This document shows positions 6,570 through 14,966 of a stretch of 64,000 bases of DNA, in pieces. The first letter of the stretch is position 1, and every line of letters starts with the position of its first letter. This DNA is from Streptosporangium pseudovulgare. Lineage in GTDB: Bacteria; Actinomycetota; Actinomycetes; Streptosporangiales; Streptosporangiaceae. The notes beneath the pieces are model-generated. The model was not told where the DNA came from, made no database searches, and worked only from the letters and a program-made list of their open reading frames with translations. The stretch is from contig NZ_BMQJ01000019.1 of the NCBI RefSeq assembly GCF_014648055.1, positions 62,001-126,000 on the forward strand, in the 5' to 3' direction. The translations under genes were made by a program, and so were the position numbers.

Positions 6570-7712
6570 TCAGGGACGCGATGACGGCGCCGGGGAGACG
6601 GCGGCCGGTGAGCTCGCCGAACCGGATGGCGACGGCGTGCCACCGCCCTGGCCCGCCGATCCGCAGAACGTCCTGACGGCGATCCCCATGACCTCCTCCG
6701 TGGTCGGGTTGCGGGTCGAGGGGTTGATCGACAGGGTCATCGACGTGCCGGAGTCCGAGCGGAACGTGAACGTGAGGTAGCCGATCAGCTCGCCGCTGTG
6801 CCCCCACACCGTGCCGCACGGCAGCGGGTACGCCTGCAGCCCGAGCCCGTAGCGGAACCCGGCTCCCGTCTCGACGGTCGTGCGCATCGCCCGCAGGGAC
6901 GCCTTGCTGATCAGCTTGCCGCCGAGCAGCGCGGACATGAACCGCTCCAGGTCCGCGGCGGTCGAGATCATCTCCCCCGCGGCCCAGTCCAGTGAGGGGT
7001 TCATCCGCGTCGCGTCCACCAGGTCGGGAAGTGGCTCGTACCCCTTGGCGTGCGGTGACGGCAGCCCTGCCCGGTCGCCCGGCACCACCGTGTGGCGCAG
7101 CCCGAGCGGACGCAGGATGCGGCGGGTGACCTCCTCACCGTACGGATGGCCGGTCAGCTTCTCCACCAGCAGTCCGAGGACCACGTAGTTGGTGTTGGAG
7201 TAGTGCCACTTCCCGTCGTCGGGGAGCTTCTTGGCGAAGGCCACCTTGAGCAGCTCGCGCGGCTGGTGGGAGCGGAACCGGGCGTCGCCGCGCCAGCGGT
7301 TGGTGGAGTATCCGGGCTCGCTCATGTAGTCGTACAGGTGGCTGGTGTGGTTGAGGAGCCGGCGGACGGTGATCTGCTCGCCGTCCGGCACCAGGCCGGG
7401 CAGGTACTCGTCGACGGGGGCGTCGAGCCGTACCTTGCCCTCGTCCACGAGCTGGAGCACCACCGTCGCGACGAAGGTCTTGGTGACGCTGCCGATCCGG
7501 AAGTAGCCGCCGGGCGACGGCCGTCCCCCGCGCTCGATGTCGCGCACGCCCGCGGCGCCGGTCCAGGTGCGGTGGCCGTCGGAGACCCGTGCCAGGGCGG
7601 CCGTCGCCCCGCCGCCCGACACGATCCTCTCCAGGTCGGAACGTACGTCCACGGCCTGGCCGCCCACCGCCACAGCCGCCGCCACCAGCACGTTCATCAT
7701 CGTCTGCATCAT
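6570..7712 (-). CDS. serine hydrolase, beta-lactamase / D-Ala-D-Ala carboxypeptidase family
   Basis: 380 residues from the ATG at 7712; alternative Mets follow closely. The penicillin-binding active site is complete: SVTK (S75-K78), YSN in KWHYSNTNY, and the HSG triad in WGHSGELIGY. A short hydrophobic stretch at the N-terminus (about 7-18) suggests export or anchoring, and the C-terminus is Gly/Ser/Pro-rich. Members cut cell-wall peptides, beta-lactams or esters, and the reaction here is unknown. The frame extends upstream through a repeat array to 7850, but those codons are repeats rather than protein. The response-regulator gene lies immediately upstream. Confidence 0.88.
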   Translation of the reverse strand: MMQTMMNVLVAAAVAVGGQAVDVRSDLERIVSGGGATAALARVSDGHRTWTGAAGVRDIERGGRPSPGGYFRIGSVTKTFVATVVLQLVDEGKVRLDAPVDEYLPGLVPDGEQITVRRLLNHTSHLYDYMSEPGYSTNRWRGDARFRSHQPRELLKVAFAKKLPDDGKWHYSNTNYVVLGLLVEKLTGHPYGEEVTRRILRPLGLRHTVVPGDRAGLPSPHAKGYEPLPDLVDATRMNPSLDWAAGEMISTAADLERFMSALLGGKLISKASLRAMRTTVETGAGFRYGLGLQAYPLPCGTVWGHSGELIGYLTFTFRSDSGTSMTLSINPSTRNPTTEEVMGIAVRTFCGSAGQGGGTPSPSGSASSPAAVSPAPSSRP

Positions 7713-7770
7713 GTGCTCAACGCTATGGAGATCGACTTCGCGGAGGAATGCGGTGCGCCGCCCACCTCGG

Positions 7771-7877
7771 CTGCGGAAAACCACAGCCACCCATCGTCTC
7801 TGCGGAGAACCAAAGCCACCCGTTCTCTGCGGAGAACCGCAGCCGTTCACTGCGTCTGCGGAGAACCGGGGCCGCTC
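7771..7877 (-). repeat. four-copy direct repeat upstream of the serine hydrolase
   Basis: Four copies of a 22-nt unit with core CTGCGGAGAACC start at 7771, 7800, 7827 and 7856 (spacing 29, 27, 29). The last copy runs into the stop codon of the response regulator. They fill most of the space between that stop and the hydrolase start. Evenly spaced direct repeats in a promoter region could be regulator binding sites, or simply a minisatellite. Confidence 0.8.
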
Positions 7878-8520
7878 AGGTGCCGAGGTAACGCAGCACG
7901 GCCAGGACGCGGCGGCTGTACCCGGTGGTGTGCGACAGCGCGAGCTTGTCGAACAGGGCGTTGACGTGCTTCTCCACCGCGCTCTGCGACACGTGCAGGG
8001 ACTGGGCGATCGAGGCGTTGGTCATGCCCTGCGCCATGAGTTCCAGCACCTGGCGTTCGCGGGCGGTGAGCCGGGCCAGCGGGTCGGCGTGGGTGGTGCG
8101 CGCGAGCAACTGGCGCACCACCTCCGGGTCGAACGCCGTCCCGCCCGCGCCCACCCGCTCCAGCGCGTCCAGGAAGTCGCCGACCTGGGCCACGCGGTCC
8201 TTGAGCAGGTAACCGATGCCGTCGATGCTGCCGCTCATCAGCTCGGCGGCGTACTTCTTCTCGACGTACTGCGACAGCACCAGCACCCTGACCTCCGGCC
8301 GGCGCCGCCGGATCTCCAGCGCGGCGCGCAGGCCCTCGTCGGTGTGGGTGGGCGGCATCCGCACGTCGACCACCACCGCGTCGGGTGGCTCGCCGTCCAC
8401 CGCCTCCAGGAGCGCGTCGGCGTCGCCCACCGCGGCCAGGACGTCGTGGCCTTCCTCCTTCAGTAGCCGCACCAGGCCCTCACGCAGCAGGGCCGAGTCC
8501 TCGGCCAGCATCACGCGCAC
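7876..8520 (-). CDS. response regulator, NarL/FixJ family
   Basis: 214 residues. An N-terminal receiver domain has acidic residues near MLAEDSALL and the phosphoacceptor D52 in VVVDVRMPPT; a LuxR-type helix-turn-helix follows (LTARERQVLELMAQGMTNASIAQSLHVSQSAVEKHVN, read here in parts). It is a DNA-binding regulator normally phosphorylated by a sensor kinase. No intact kinase gene is adjacent: the next gene upstream is a siderophore ATPase, and only a possible kinase-like tail is visible in between. The serine hydrolase downstream with its repeat array is a plausible target. Confidence 0.92.
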   Translation of the reverse strand: MRVMLAEDSALLREGLVRLLKEEGHDVLAAVGDADALLEAVDGEPPDAVVVDVRMPPTHTDEGLRAALEIRRRRPEVRVLVLSQYVEKKYAAELMSGSIDGIGYLLKDRVAQVGDFLDALERVGAGGTAFDPEVVRQLLARTTHADPLARLTARERQVLELMAQGMTNASIAQSLHVSQSAVEKHVNALFDKLALSHTTGYSRRVLAVLRYLGT

Positions 8521-8684
8521 GGCGGCCCCACTTCGATCCGGTCACCGGCGGCTCCGGCGGCCGGCAGCGCCCGCTCATCCGCACCCTCGTTGATCTGCAC
8601 AACCGTGACCCTAACGGCAGCGGGTCCGGGCCGGGTCCGCCGCGGCGGTCCAGGCGCAGCCGGACGGTGGTCCGGGACGTGCCG

Positions 8685-9443
8685 TCAGGAGAAGTAGACG
8701 CCGATGCGGTGGCCGCCGATCTCGTGGACGTCGATGTCGAGGTCGTACACCGCGTTGAGCACCTCCGGCGTCATCATCTCCGCGGTCGTCCCCTGCGCGA
8801 CCACCGAGCCGTCTTTCATGGCCACGATGGTGTCGGAGTGGCAGGAGGCGAAGTTGACGTCGTGCACGACCATGACCACGGTCTTGCCGTAGTCGTCGGC
8901 CATGCGCCGCAGCCGGCGCATCATCTGCACCGAGTGCCGCATGTCGAGGTTGTTCAGCGGTTCGTCGAGCAGGACGTAGTCGGTGTCCTGGCAGAGCACC
9001 ATGGCCACGTGGGCGCGCTGCCGCTGGCCGCCCGACAGCTGGTCCAGGTGCCGGTCGGCGAGGTCGCCGAGCTCGAAGTAGTCGATGGCCTCCTCGACGA
9101 GGTCCCGGTCGGCGGCGGTGAGGCGGCCGCCCGAGTGGGGGAAGCGGCCGAAGGCGACCAGTTCGCGCACGGTGAGCCGGACCGACAGGTGGTTGTCCTG
9201 CCGGAGTACGGCCAGGCGCCGGGCCAGCCGGTCACCGGGCGTGGTGGCGACGTCCATGCCGTCCACGGTGACGGTGCCGCCGTCGGCGGGGACGAGCCGG
9301 CTGACGACGGACAGCAGCGTCGACTTGCCCGCGCCGTTGGCGCCGATGACGGAGGTCACGCCGCCCGGAGCGATGGTCAGCGAGACCCCGTCCAGGACGA
9401 CGGTCTCGCCGTACCGTTTTGTGACGTCCTTGATCTCGATCAC
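8685..9443 (-). CDS. siderophore ABC transporter ATP-binding protein (FepC/FecE type)
   Basis: 252 residues from a GTG at 9443 that overlaps the permease stop (GTGA). Walker A GANGAGKST (34-42), the signature LSGGQRQRAH and Walker B YVLLDEP are intact, and the order and length fit the ATPases of iron-siderophore importers. It energises uptake through the two permeases encoded upstream. Four genes with 3-4 nt overlaps form one operon under an iron box at 12507-12525. It is the last gene of the operon. Confidence 0.95.
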   Translation of the reverse strand: MIEIKDVTKRYGETVVLDGVSLTIAPGGVTSVIGANGAGKSTLLSVVSRLVPADGGTVTVDGMDVATTPGDRLARRLAVLRQDNHLSVRLTVRELVAFGRFPHSGGRLTAADRDLVEEAIDYFELGDLADRHLDQLSGGQRQRAHVAMVLCQDTDYVLLDEPLNNLDMRHSVQMMRRLRRMADDYGKTVVMVVHDVNFASCHSDTIVAMKDGSVVAQGTTAEMMTPEVLNAVYDLDIDVHEIGGHRIGVYFS

Positions 9444-10528
9444 CGTCGTGACTCCCGGATGAGCAGGGCGATGAAGTAGACACCGCCGACGAAGTTGATG
9501 ATCACGCTGAGCGCGGTGTCCATGGTGAACATCCGCTCCAGCACCAGTTGCCCGCCCACCAGCACGGTCACCGCGAGCAGCGCGGCGGCGGGCAGTACGG
9601 TGCCGTGGCGGAACGTGCCGGTCAGCTGCCTGGCGAGGCTGGCGACCAGCAGGCCGAGGAAGGTGACGGGACCCACCAGCGCCGTGGACACCGACACCAG
9701 CACCGCGACGACGACCAGGACCCGGTTGACCACCCGGGCGTGGTGCACGCCCAGGTTGAGCGCGTGGTCGCGGCCGAGGGCGACGACGTCGAGCCGGGGC
9801 GCGAGTCTCGCGGTCCACGCCGCCGCCGCGGCGACGAGCAGCGCGGAGAGGGCGAGCAGGTCCGGGTCGACCTGGTTGAAACTGGCGAACAGGCTGTCCT
9901 GCAGCACCACGAAGTCGTTCGGGTTGATCAACCGGGAGGCGAGTGAGGACAGGCTGCCGAACAGGGTGCCGAAGACGACGCCGGCGAGGACCAGGACGTA
10001 CAGGTCGCGCCCGCCGTGGCCGAACAGCCGGCGGTACAGGGCGCCGGCGAACAGCACCATCGCCGCGACCTGGCCGGCGAACAGCAGCCGGGGGTCGGCC
10101 GAGCTGAGCGCCAGCGCGCCGAACAGGAACACGATCAGTGTCTGGATCAGGACGAACAGCTGGTCGAAGCCCATGACGCCGGGCGTGAGGACGCGGTTGC
10201 CCGTCACGGTCTGGAACAGGACGCTGGAGCAGGCCACCGCGGTTCCCACCACGATCATCGTCGCGATCTTCCGGGCTCTGAGGCCCAGGGCGTACTCCCA
10301 GTTGCCGGCGAGCCCGATCAGGCAGAATCCCGCGACCGCGGCGACGGCGAGCAGCGTGAGGACGGCGAGCACGCGGCGTTCGCGGCGGCGCGCGGCCGCC
10401 TGCGCGGGGGAGGGTCCCCTCGGGGCCGCCGGCGGTGAGGTCCGCGCCGCGGCAGGGGAAGCCGGGGAAGCCGGGGATGGAGCCGGAGACACCGGGGCCG
10501 GGACCGGGGACGGAGGTGAGGGCGTCAT
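9440..10528 (-). CDS. siderophore ABC transporter permease (FecCD family), second subunit
   Basis: 362 residues from an ATG at 10528 overlapping the previous stop as ATGA. The N-terminus is a Pro/Ala/Ser-rich cytoplasmic stretch of about 50 residues, longer than usual, followed by the multi-span FecCD core (for example IATMIVVGTAVACSSVLFQTVTGNRVLTPGVMGFD, read in parts) and a conserved SRLINPNDF loop. It should pair with the 10525-11520 product as a heterodimer. Confidence 0.94.
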   Translation of the reverse strand: MTPSPPSPVPAPVSPAPSPASPASPAAARTSPPAAPRGPSPAQAAARRRERRVLAVLTLLAVAAVAGFCLIGLAGNWEYALGLRARKIATMIVVGTAVACSSVLFQTVTGNRVLTPGVMGFDQLFVLIQTLIVFLFGALALSSADPRLLFAGQVAAMVLFAGALYRRLFGHGGRDLYVLVLAGVVFGTLFGSLSSLASRLINPNDFVVLQDSLFASFNQVDPDLLALSALLVAAAAAWTARLAPRLDVVALGRDHALNLGVHHARVVNRVLVVVAVLVSVSTALVGPVTFLGLLVASLARQLTGTFRHGTVLPAAALLAVTVLVGGQLVLERMFTMDTALSVIINFVGGVYFIALLIRESRR

Positions 10529-11520
10529 CGCAGCCCCATCCGCCTGCCGCCGCGCAGCAGCAGCGCCAGGAACAGGACGCTGCCGACGACGCCGACGACG
10601 GTGGAGACCGGGATCTCGTAGGGGAACCTGACGAGCCGGCCCGCGACGTCGCACAGCAGTACGAGCAGCGCCCCGGCGAGCGCGGTCGCGGGCAGCGCGT
10701 GACGCAGGTTGTCGCCGAGCGCCAGGGTCACGAGGTTGGGCACGACCAGGCTGACGAACGGGATCTGCCCGACGGTGACCACGACGACGGCGGTGATGAC
10801 CGCGACGAGCACGAGACCGGTGTTGACCACCCTGTCGTAGCGCACGCCGAGGTTGACGGCGAAGCCGCGGCCCATGCCGGCGACGGTGAACCGGTCGGCG
10901 TACAGGTAGCCGAGCGCGGTCACCGCGCCGGCGATCCACAGCAGCTCGTAGCGCCCGCGCAGCACGCCGGAGAAGTCGCCCGCCGTCCACGCGCCGAGGC
11001 TCTGCAGCAGGTCGGCCCGGTAGGCGAAGAACGTGGTGGCGGCACCGATGACCCCGCCGAACATGATGCCGACGAGCGGCACGAGGATCATGTCGCGGAA
11101 GGTCAGCCGGCGCAGGATCCACACGAAGAAGAACGTCCCGAGCAGCGCGCACCCGACGGCCATGACCATCTTGACGAGGACGGCCTCGCCGCCGGCGAAC
11201 AGCGTGGCCAGCAGCACGCCGAAGGCGGCCGACTCACCGGTGCCGGTGGTGGACGGCGAGACGAAGCGGTTGCCGGTGATGTGCATCATCACCAGGCCGG
11301 CCACGCTCGTCGCGGTGCCGGCGAGCAGTACGGCGAGCAGCCGCGGCAGCCGGGACTCCACCAGGAGGCGCATGTCCCCGGGTCGTCCGCCGAGCAGGCC
11401 GGCCGGGGTGAGGTCGCCGACGCCGACGAAGAGGGACCCGGCGGCCAGGACGGCGAGCAGCACCGCCCCGGCCGCCAGGTGCCACGCGCGCAGCCGCCCG
11501 GGTGACGGGTGGCGGTTCAC
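10525..11520 (-). CDS. siderophore ABC transporter permease (FecCD family), first subunit
   Basis: 331 residues from a GTG at 11520 overlapping the stop of the binding-protein gene (GTGA). The usual FecCD pattern is present: ESRLPRLLAVLLAGTATSVAG near the start, GNRFVSPSTTGTGESA, and many hydrophobic spans throughout. It forms the membrane channel for ferric siderophores with the next gene product. Confidence 0.95.
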   Translation of the reverse strand: MNRHPSPGRLRAWHLAAGAVLLAVLAAGSLFVGVGDLTPAGLLGGRPGDMRLLVESRLPRLLAVLLAGTATSVAGLVMMHITGNRFVSPSTTGTGESAAFGVLLATLFAGGEAVLVKMVMAVGCALLGTFFFVWILRRLTFRDMILVPLVGIMFGGVIGAATTFFAYRADLLQSLGAWTAGDFSGVLRGRYELLWIAGAVTALGYLYADRFTVAGMGRGFAVNLGVRYDRVVNTGLVLVAVITAVVVVTVGQIPFVSLVVPNLVTLALGDNLRHALPATALAGALLVLLCDVAGRLVRFPYEIPVSTVVGVVGSVLFLALLLRGGRRMGLR

Positions 11521-12482
11521 GACAGGCTGTCGCCGACGGCCTTGATCATCGCCTCGACCGAGCTGAGCGCGGTGGGGGCGACGTACCAGGTGAAGGAGTC
11601 GAGGTAGACGATCTTCCCGTTCCTGGCGGCCCTGGTCCCGTTGACCAGCTCGTTGTCCAGCACCTGCTTGGCGGCGGCGCCGTCCTGGCCGATGGCGGAG
11701 TCGCGGTCGACGACGTACAGCAGGTCGGGGTCGGCCTTGGCGATGAACTCGGCCGAGACGGCGTTGCCGTGCACGTCGGTGGACAGGCCGCCGGCGGCCG
11801 GCTTCACGCCGAGGGCGTCGTGGACGAGGCCGAACCGGGAGCCGGGGCCGTAGGCGCTGATCTTCCCACCGGTGGTGAGCACGACCAGGCCGGTACGGTC
11901 GCCCGCCGCGGCCTTCACCCGGGCGACGGAGGCGTCGATGGCGTCGAGGCGCCGCGTGATCTCCGACTGCTTGCCGAAGATCGTGCCGAGGGTCTCGACG
12001 CGCTGGCGGAGGCTGGTCAGGAAGTGGGCGTTGTCCACCGTCAGGTCCACGGTGGGGGCGATCTCGGCGAGCTTGGGGTAGGCGGCCGAGGAGCGTCCGG
12101 CCACCACGATCAGGTCCGGCTCCAGCGCGTTGACCTTCTCGTAGTCGGGTTCGAACAGCGATCCGACCTTGGGGTAGGCGTCGGTGGCGTACTCGGCCAG
12201 GCCGTCCGGAAGGTTCTCCACGACCGGCACCCCGCTCACCCGGACGCCGAGCTCGTCGAGGGTGGCCAGCACGCCGACGTCGAAGACCACCACCTTCTTC
12301 GGGGAGGCCGGGACCTTGGTCGTTCCCCTGGCGTGCGTCACGGTCACATCACCGGCGCCGCCGGCCCCTCCGGCCGCGGCCGAGGCGTCCGTCCCGGTGG
12401 TTCCCCCGCACGCGGCGAGCGTGAGCAGGAGGGGCAGGAGGAGCGCGCCGAGTAGGCGCCCCCGAATAGGACGGCGATGCAT
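11517..12482 (-). CDS. siderophore-binding lipoprotein (FecB/FepB family)
   Basis: 321 residues. A signal peptide with lipobox LTLAAC places Cys near residue 25, so Lgt (in this window) would lipidate it. The mature part has the periplasmic-binding fold II pattern of iron-chelate receptors (KVVVFDVGVLATLDELGV, EPDLIVVAGRS, NGKIVYLDSFTWYV). It captures the ferric siderophore and delivers it to the permeases. First gene of the operon, with the iron box 25 bp before its start. No siderophore biosynthesis genes occur nearby, so the ligand may be a foreign or distantly encoded siderophore. Confidence 0.94.
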   Translation of the reverse strand: MHRRPIRGRLLGALLLPLLLTLAACGGTTGTDASAAAGGAGGAGDVTVTHARGTTKVPASPKKVVVFDVGVLATLDELGVRVSGVPVVENLPDGLAEYATDAYPKVGSLFEPDYEKVNALEPDLIVVAGRSSAAYPKLAEIAPTVDLTVDNAHFLTSLRQRVETLGTIFGKQSEITRRLDAIDASVARVKAAAGDRTGLVVLTTGGKISAYGPGSRFGLVHDALGVKPAAGGLSTDVHGNAVSAEFIAKADPDLLYVVDRDSAIGQDGAAAKQVLDNELVNGTRAARNGKIVYLDSFTWYVAPTALSSVEAMIKAVGDSLS

Positions 12483-12506
12483 GAAACCTCCAAAAGACGC
12501 ACAAGC

Positions 12507-12525
12507 TTTGGTTAGCCTAACCTAA
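12507..12525 (-). promoter_or_regulatory. iron box (IdeR/DmdR/DtxR operator)
   Basis: On the minus strand the 19 bp read TTAGGTTAGGCTAACCAAA, matching the DtxR-family consensus in all but the last few positions. It lies 25 bp upstream of the binding-protein start. Repression by Fe-loaded IdeR/DmdR is expected from the known family. Confidence 0.92.
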
Positions 12526-12774
12526 GAAAAATGGACGCAGAGCGCACCCCTCGCGTCAGGGCGTCAGCGGAGGTGATCTCCCGTGCAGGAGGGGGCGGAG
12601 CCGATCGCCGCGTCAGGCCGGCGGTCGCCGCGCCCGTGGTCCGACTACGCCCGGCGGGCGATCCGTGCGGACCAGCGGTGTGCCGGGCCGTACGGCCTTA
12701 CCGAAGGTTTCCCCCGAAACGGATCTTCCTCACTATTGTGATCTCCATCCGGTCGATGGAGGGGAGGGCGGGCG

Positions 12775-14787
12775 ATGGCGGCGGACGGGTCCGGGGCGTC
12801 TCTGGGAAGCCGGTACGTGCTCCTGGACGAGATCGGCGCCGGCGGGATGGGGAGCGTCTGGCGGGCGCGGCACCGGGACACCGGTGAGATCGTCGCGGTG
12901 AAGCTGCTGCGCGACGGCCTCGCCGGCGACGAGGACCTGGTCCTGCGGTTCGTGCAGGAACGCAACGTGATGCGGAGCCTGCACCACCCCAACATCGTCA
13001 CGTTGCGCGACTTCGTCATCGAGGGTGAGCGGCTCGCGCTGGTGATGGACCTCGTCGAGGGCGGGGACCTCCGCGCCCTGCTCCGGCGGCGCGGCACGCT
13101 GCCCCCGGCGGAGGCGGCAGGGCTGATGGCCCAGGTCGCCGAGGCGCTGGCGGCGGCGCACGCGCTGGGCATCGTGCACCGCGACGTCAAGCCGGGGAAC
13201 GTCCTGCTCGACGGGGCCACCGGGCGGACGCGGCTGACGGACTTCGGCGTGGCCCGCATCGTCCACGGCCCCGGGCTCACGCAGACCACCTCGATCATCG
13301 GCACGCCCTCCTACCTGTCGCCCGAGGTGGCCGACGGCGGGGCCGCCACCCCGGCGGTGGACGTGTACGCCGCCGGGCTGATCCTGTACGAGCTGCTCGC
13401 CGGCCGCCCGCCGTTCGTCGGCGAGCACCCGATGGCCCTGCTCCGGCTGCACGCGACGGCCGCGCCCCGGAGGCTGCCCGGGATGCCGGACCCGCTGTGG
13501 CGGATCATCTCGGACTGCGCCGCGAAGGACCCGGCGGGACGTCCACACGCGGGGGAGGTGGCCGCGGCGCTGCGCGGGGCCGCGCCGTCGCTGGCGGGGC
13601 TGCCCGCCCTGCCCCCGGTGGCCAGGGAGGACGCCCCGGCCGTCACCTCCGAGCCCCTCCCCTCGCACGCCGGTCGTCCGGACCCGGCCGTCCAGGGGAC
13701 GCCTCACGCGTGGCACGTCGCCGGCCCGGGTCCATCCGTCCACGGGATGTCCACCCCGCCGCACGTCGCCGGCCAGGATCCGGCCGCGCGCGGCGCCGCG
13801 ACTCCCCCCGGGAACGCGGTCCGCCCGGGGCCGGATGCCGGCGGGGCCGTGCCCCCTCCGGCGAACGGCGCTCACCCGAGTGCCCGGGAGGCCGCGGCGC
13901 CCGGGGCGGGAACGATCACCTCCGGGGACGGGGGAGCCGGGACGCCGGCGCGGCGCGGGCCGTTCCGGAGACCGGCCGTCCTCGCGGCCGTCGGCGCGGC
14001 GCTGACGCTCACCGCCGCGGCGGTGGCCTTCGCGGCGCCGTGGCGGGCCTCGGACGCCGAGGCGGTGGGGGACCGGATCGCCGCGGAGGTGAAACCGACC
14101 GGCGGACCAGCCGGTGAGCCGACCGGCGAACCGGCCGACAGCACGGTGACCGACACCCTGGAGGGCTCGAAGGAGAAGTCGCCCAGCCCCTCCTCGAAGG
14201 ATCCGAAGGATCCGAAGGACCCAGAGGACTCGAAGGAACGGTCGGCGCGCAGCCGCACCACGGAGACGGCCGCCCCCACGCGGCCCGCGAGGCCGAGCCC
14301 GGAGAAGCCCGCCGCGCGCCGTACCCCGAGTTCGGAGTCCCGCACCGCCGAGCCGGAGCGGTCGAAGACCGCGACCGAACCGGAACCGGCCGGCAAGCGT
14401 ACGGCGGAGCCCCCGCGCCAGGTCACGGAGCCGGCCTGGCGCTGCCGCTCGTGGATCTCCACCGGTGCGGGCACCGGCACGGAGATGTCGCCCTGCATCG
14501 CCATGGTGGGTGACGTCTTCCACCTCATGGGACGGATCAGGGGGTCGAGCTCGGTCCGCTCGGACGTGCACGTCCAGCTGTACGACACCGACAACGACAC
14601 CAACATCTCCCAGCCCTTCGTCTGCTCGGGCGTCGCCCCGCCGGGCGACGGCGCGATCTCCACGTGCGGCCCGTTCACCGTGACGGTCCCGCGCATCGGC
14701 ACCAAGCACGACGTCCGCCAGCGGTGGAAGCGGACGGGTACGGCCTCCTATGGCGGCGGCGTGGAGAGCCCCTGGACCCTCTGGTGA
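12775..14787 (+). CDS. receptor-type serine/threonine protein kinase with extracellular domain
   Basis: 670 residues from an ATG preceded by GGAGGGG. The kinase domain covers about 13-275: glycine loop GAGGMGSV (21-28), Lys43, HRDVKPGN (135-142), DFG (156-158) and activation-loop threonines in TQTTSIIGT. A long Pro/Ala-rich juxtamembrane linker follows, then one membrane span (about 400-425), a charged Ser/Thr/Pro/Lys-rich stalk, and a final domain of about 110 residues with four cysteines. This is the PknB-like layout but without PASTA repeats; the outer domain is not recognised and would be the sensor. It stands alone with no phosphatase neighbour. Confidence 0.93.
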   Translation: MAADGSGASLGSRYVLLDEIGAGGMGSVWRARHRDTGEIVAVKLLRDGLAGDEDLVLRFVQERNVMRSLHHPNIVTLRDFVIEGERLALVMDLVEGGDLRALLRRRGTLPPAEAAGLMAQVAEALAAAHALGIVHRDVKPGNVLLDGATGRTRLTDFGVARIVHGPGLTQTTSIIGTPSYLSPEVADGGAATPAVDVYAAGLILYELLAGRPPFVGEHPMALLRLHATAAPRRLPGMPDPLWRIISDCAAKDPAGRPHAGEVAAALRGAAPSLAGLPALPPVAREDAPAVTSEPLPSHAGRPDPAVQGTPHAWHVAGPGPSVHGMSTPPHVAGQDPAARGAATPPGNAVRPGPDAGGAVPPPANGAHPSAREAAAPGAGTITSGDGGAGTPARRGPFRRPAVLAAVGAALTLTAAAVAFAAPWRASDAEAVGDRIAAEVKPTGGPAGEPTGEPADSTVTDTLEGSKEKSPSPSSKDPKDPKDPEDSKERSARSRTTETAAPTRPARPSPEKPAARRTPSSESRTAEPERSKTATEPEPAGKRTAEPPRQVTEPAWRCRSWISTGAGTGTEMSPCIAMVGDVFHLMGRIRGSSSVRSDVHVQLYDTDNDTNISQPFVCSGVAPPGDGAISTCGPFTVTVPRIGTKHDVRQRWKRTGTASYGGGVESPWTLW

Positions 14788-14806
14788 TCAGGAGAGCCCT
14801 CGCCGG

Positions 14807-14889
14807 TCCCGCGTCCGCCGGGACGCCGCGCGCCTCCCGCGTCCGCCCGGACGCCGCGCGCCTCCCGCGTCCGCCCGGACGCCGCGCGC
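14807..14889. repeat. 28-bp tandem repeat, about 2.7 copies
   Basis: The unit beginning GGACGCCGCGCGCCTCCCGC occurs at 14821-14848 and 14849-14876, with partial copies on both sides. It lies just after the kinase stop codon in the short gap before the convergent LLM oxidoreductase. Confidence 0.8.
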
Positions 14890-14966
14890 CGCCGGGCGGA
14901 GCCCCATGCTCCGGGTCCGGGTCCGGGTCCGGGAGCGGGCCGGTACGACGGGGCAGGGCGTGCGGG

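Noticed and set aside
6377-6676. Short ORFs between vapC and the serine hydrolase
   Set aside because: Frames on both strands are Arg/Pro-rich shadows; the free gap is only about 125 bp.
12733-14709. 658-codon minus-strand ORF antisense to the Ser/Thr kinase
   Set aside because: Low-complexity Arg/Gly product; the kinase on the other strand has all catalytic motifs.
14807-14889. 28-bp tandem repeat as a CRISPR array
   Set aside because: Units are contiguous with no spacers.
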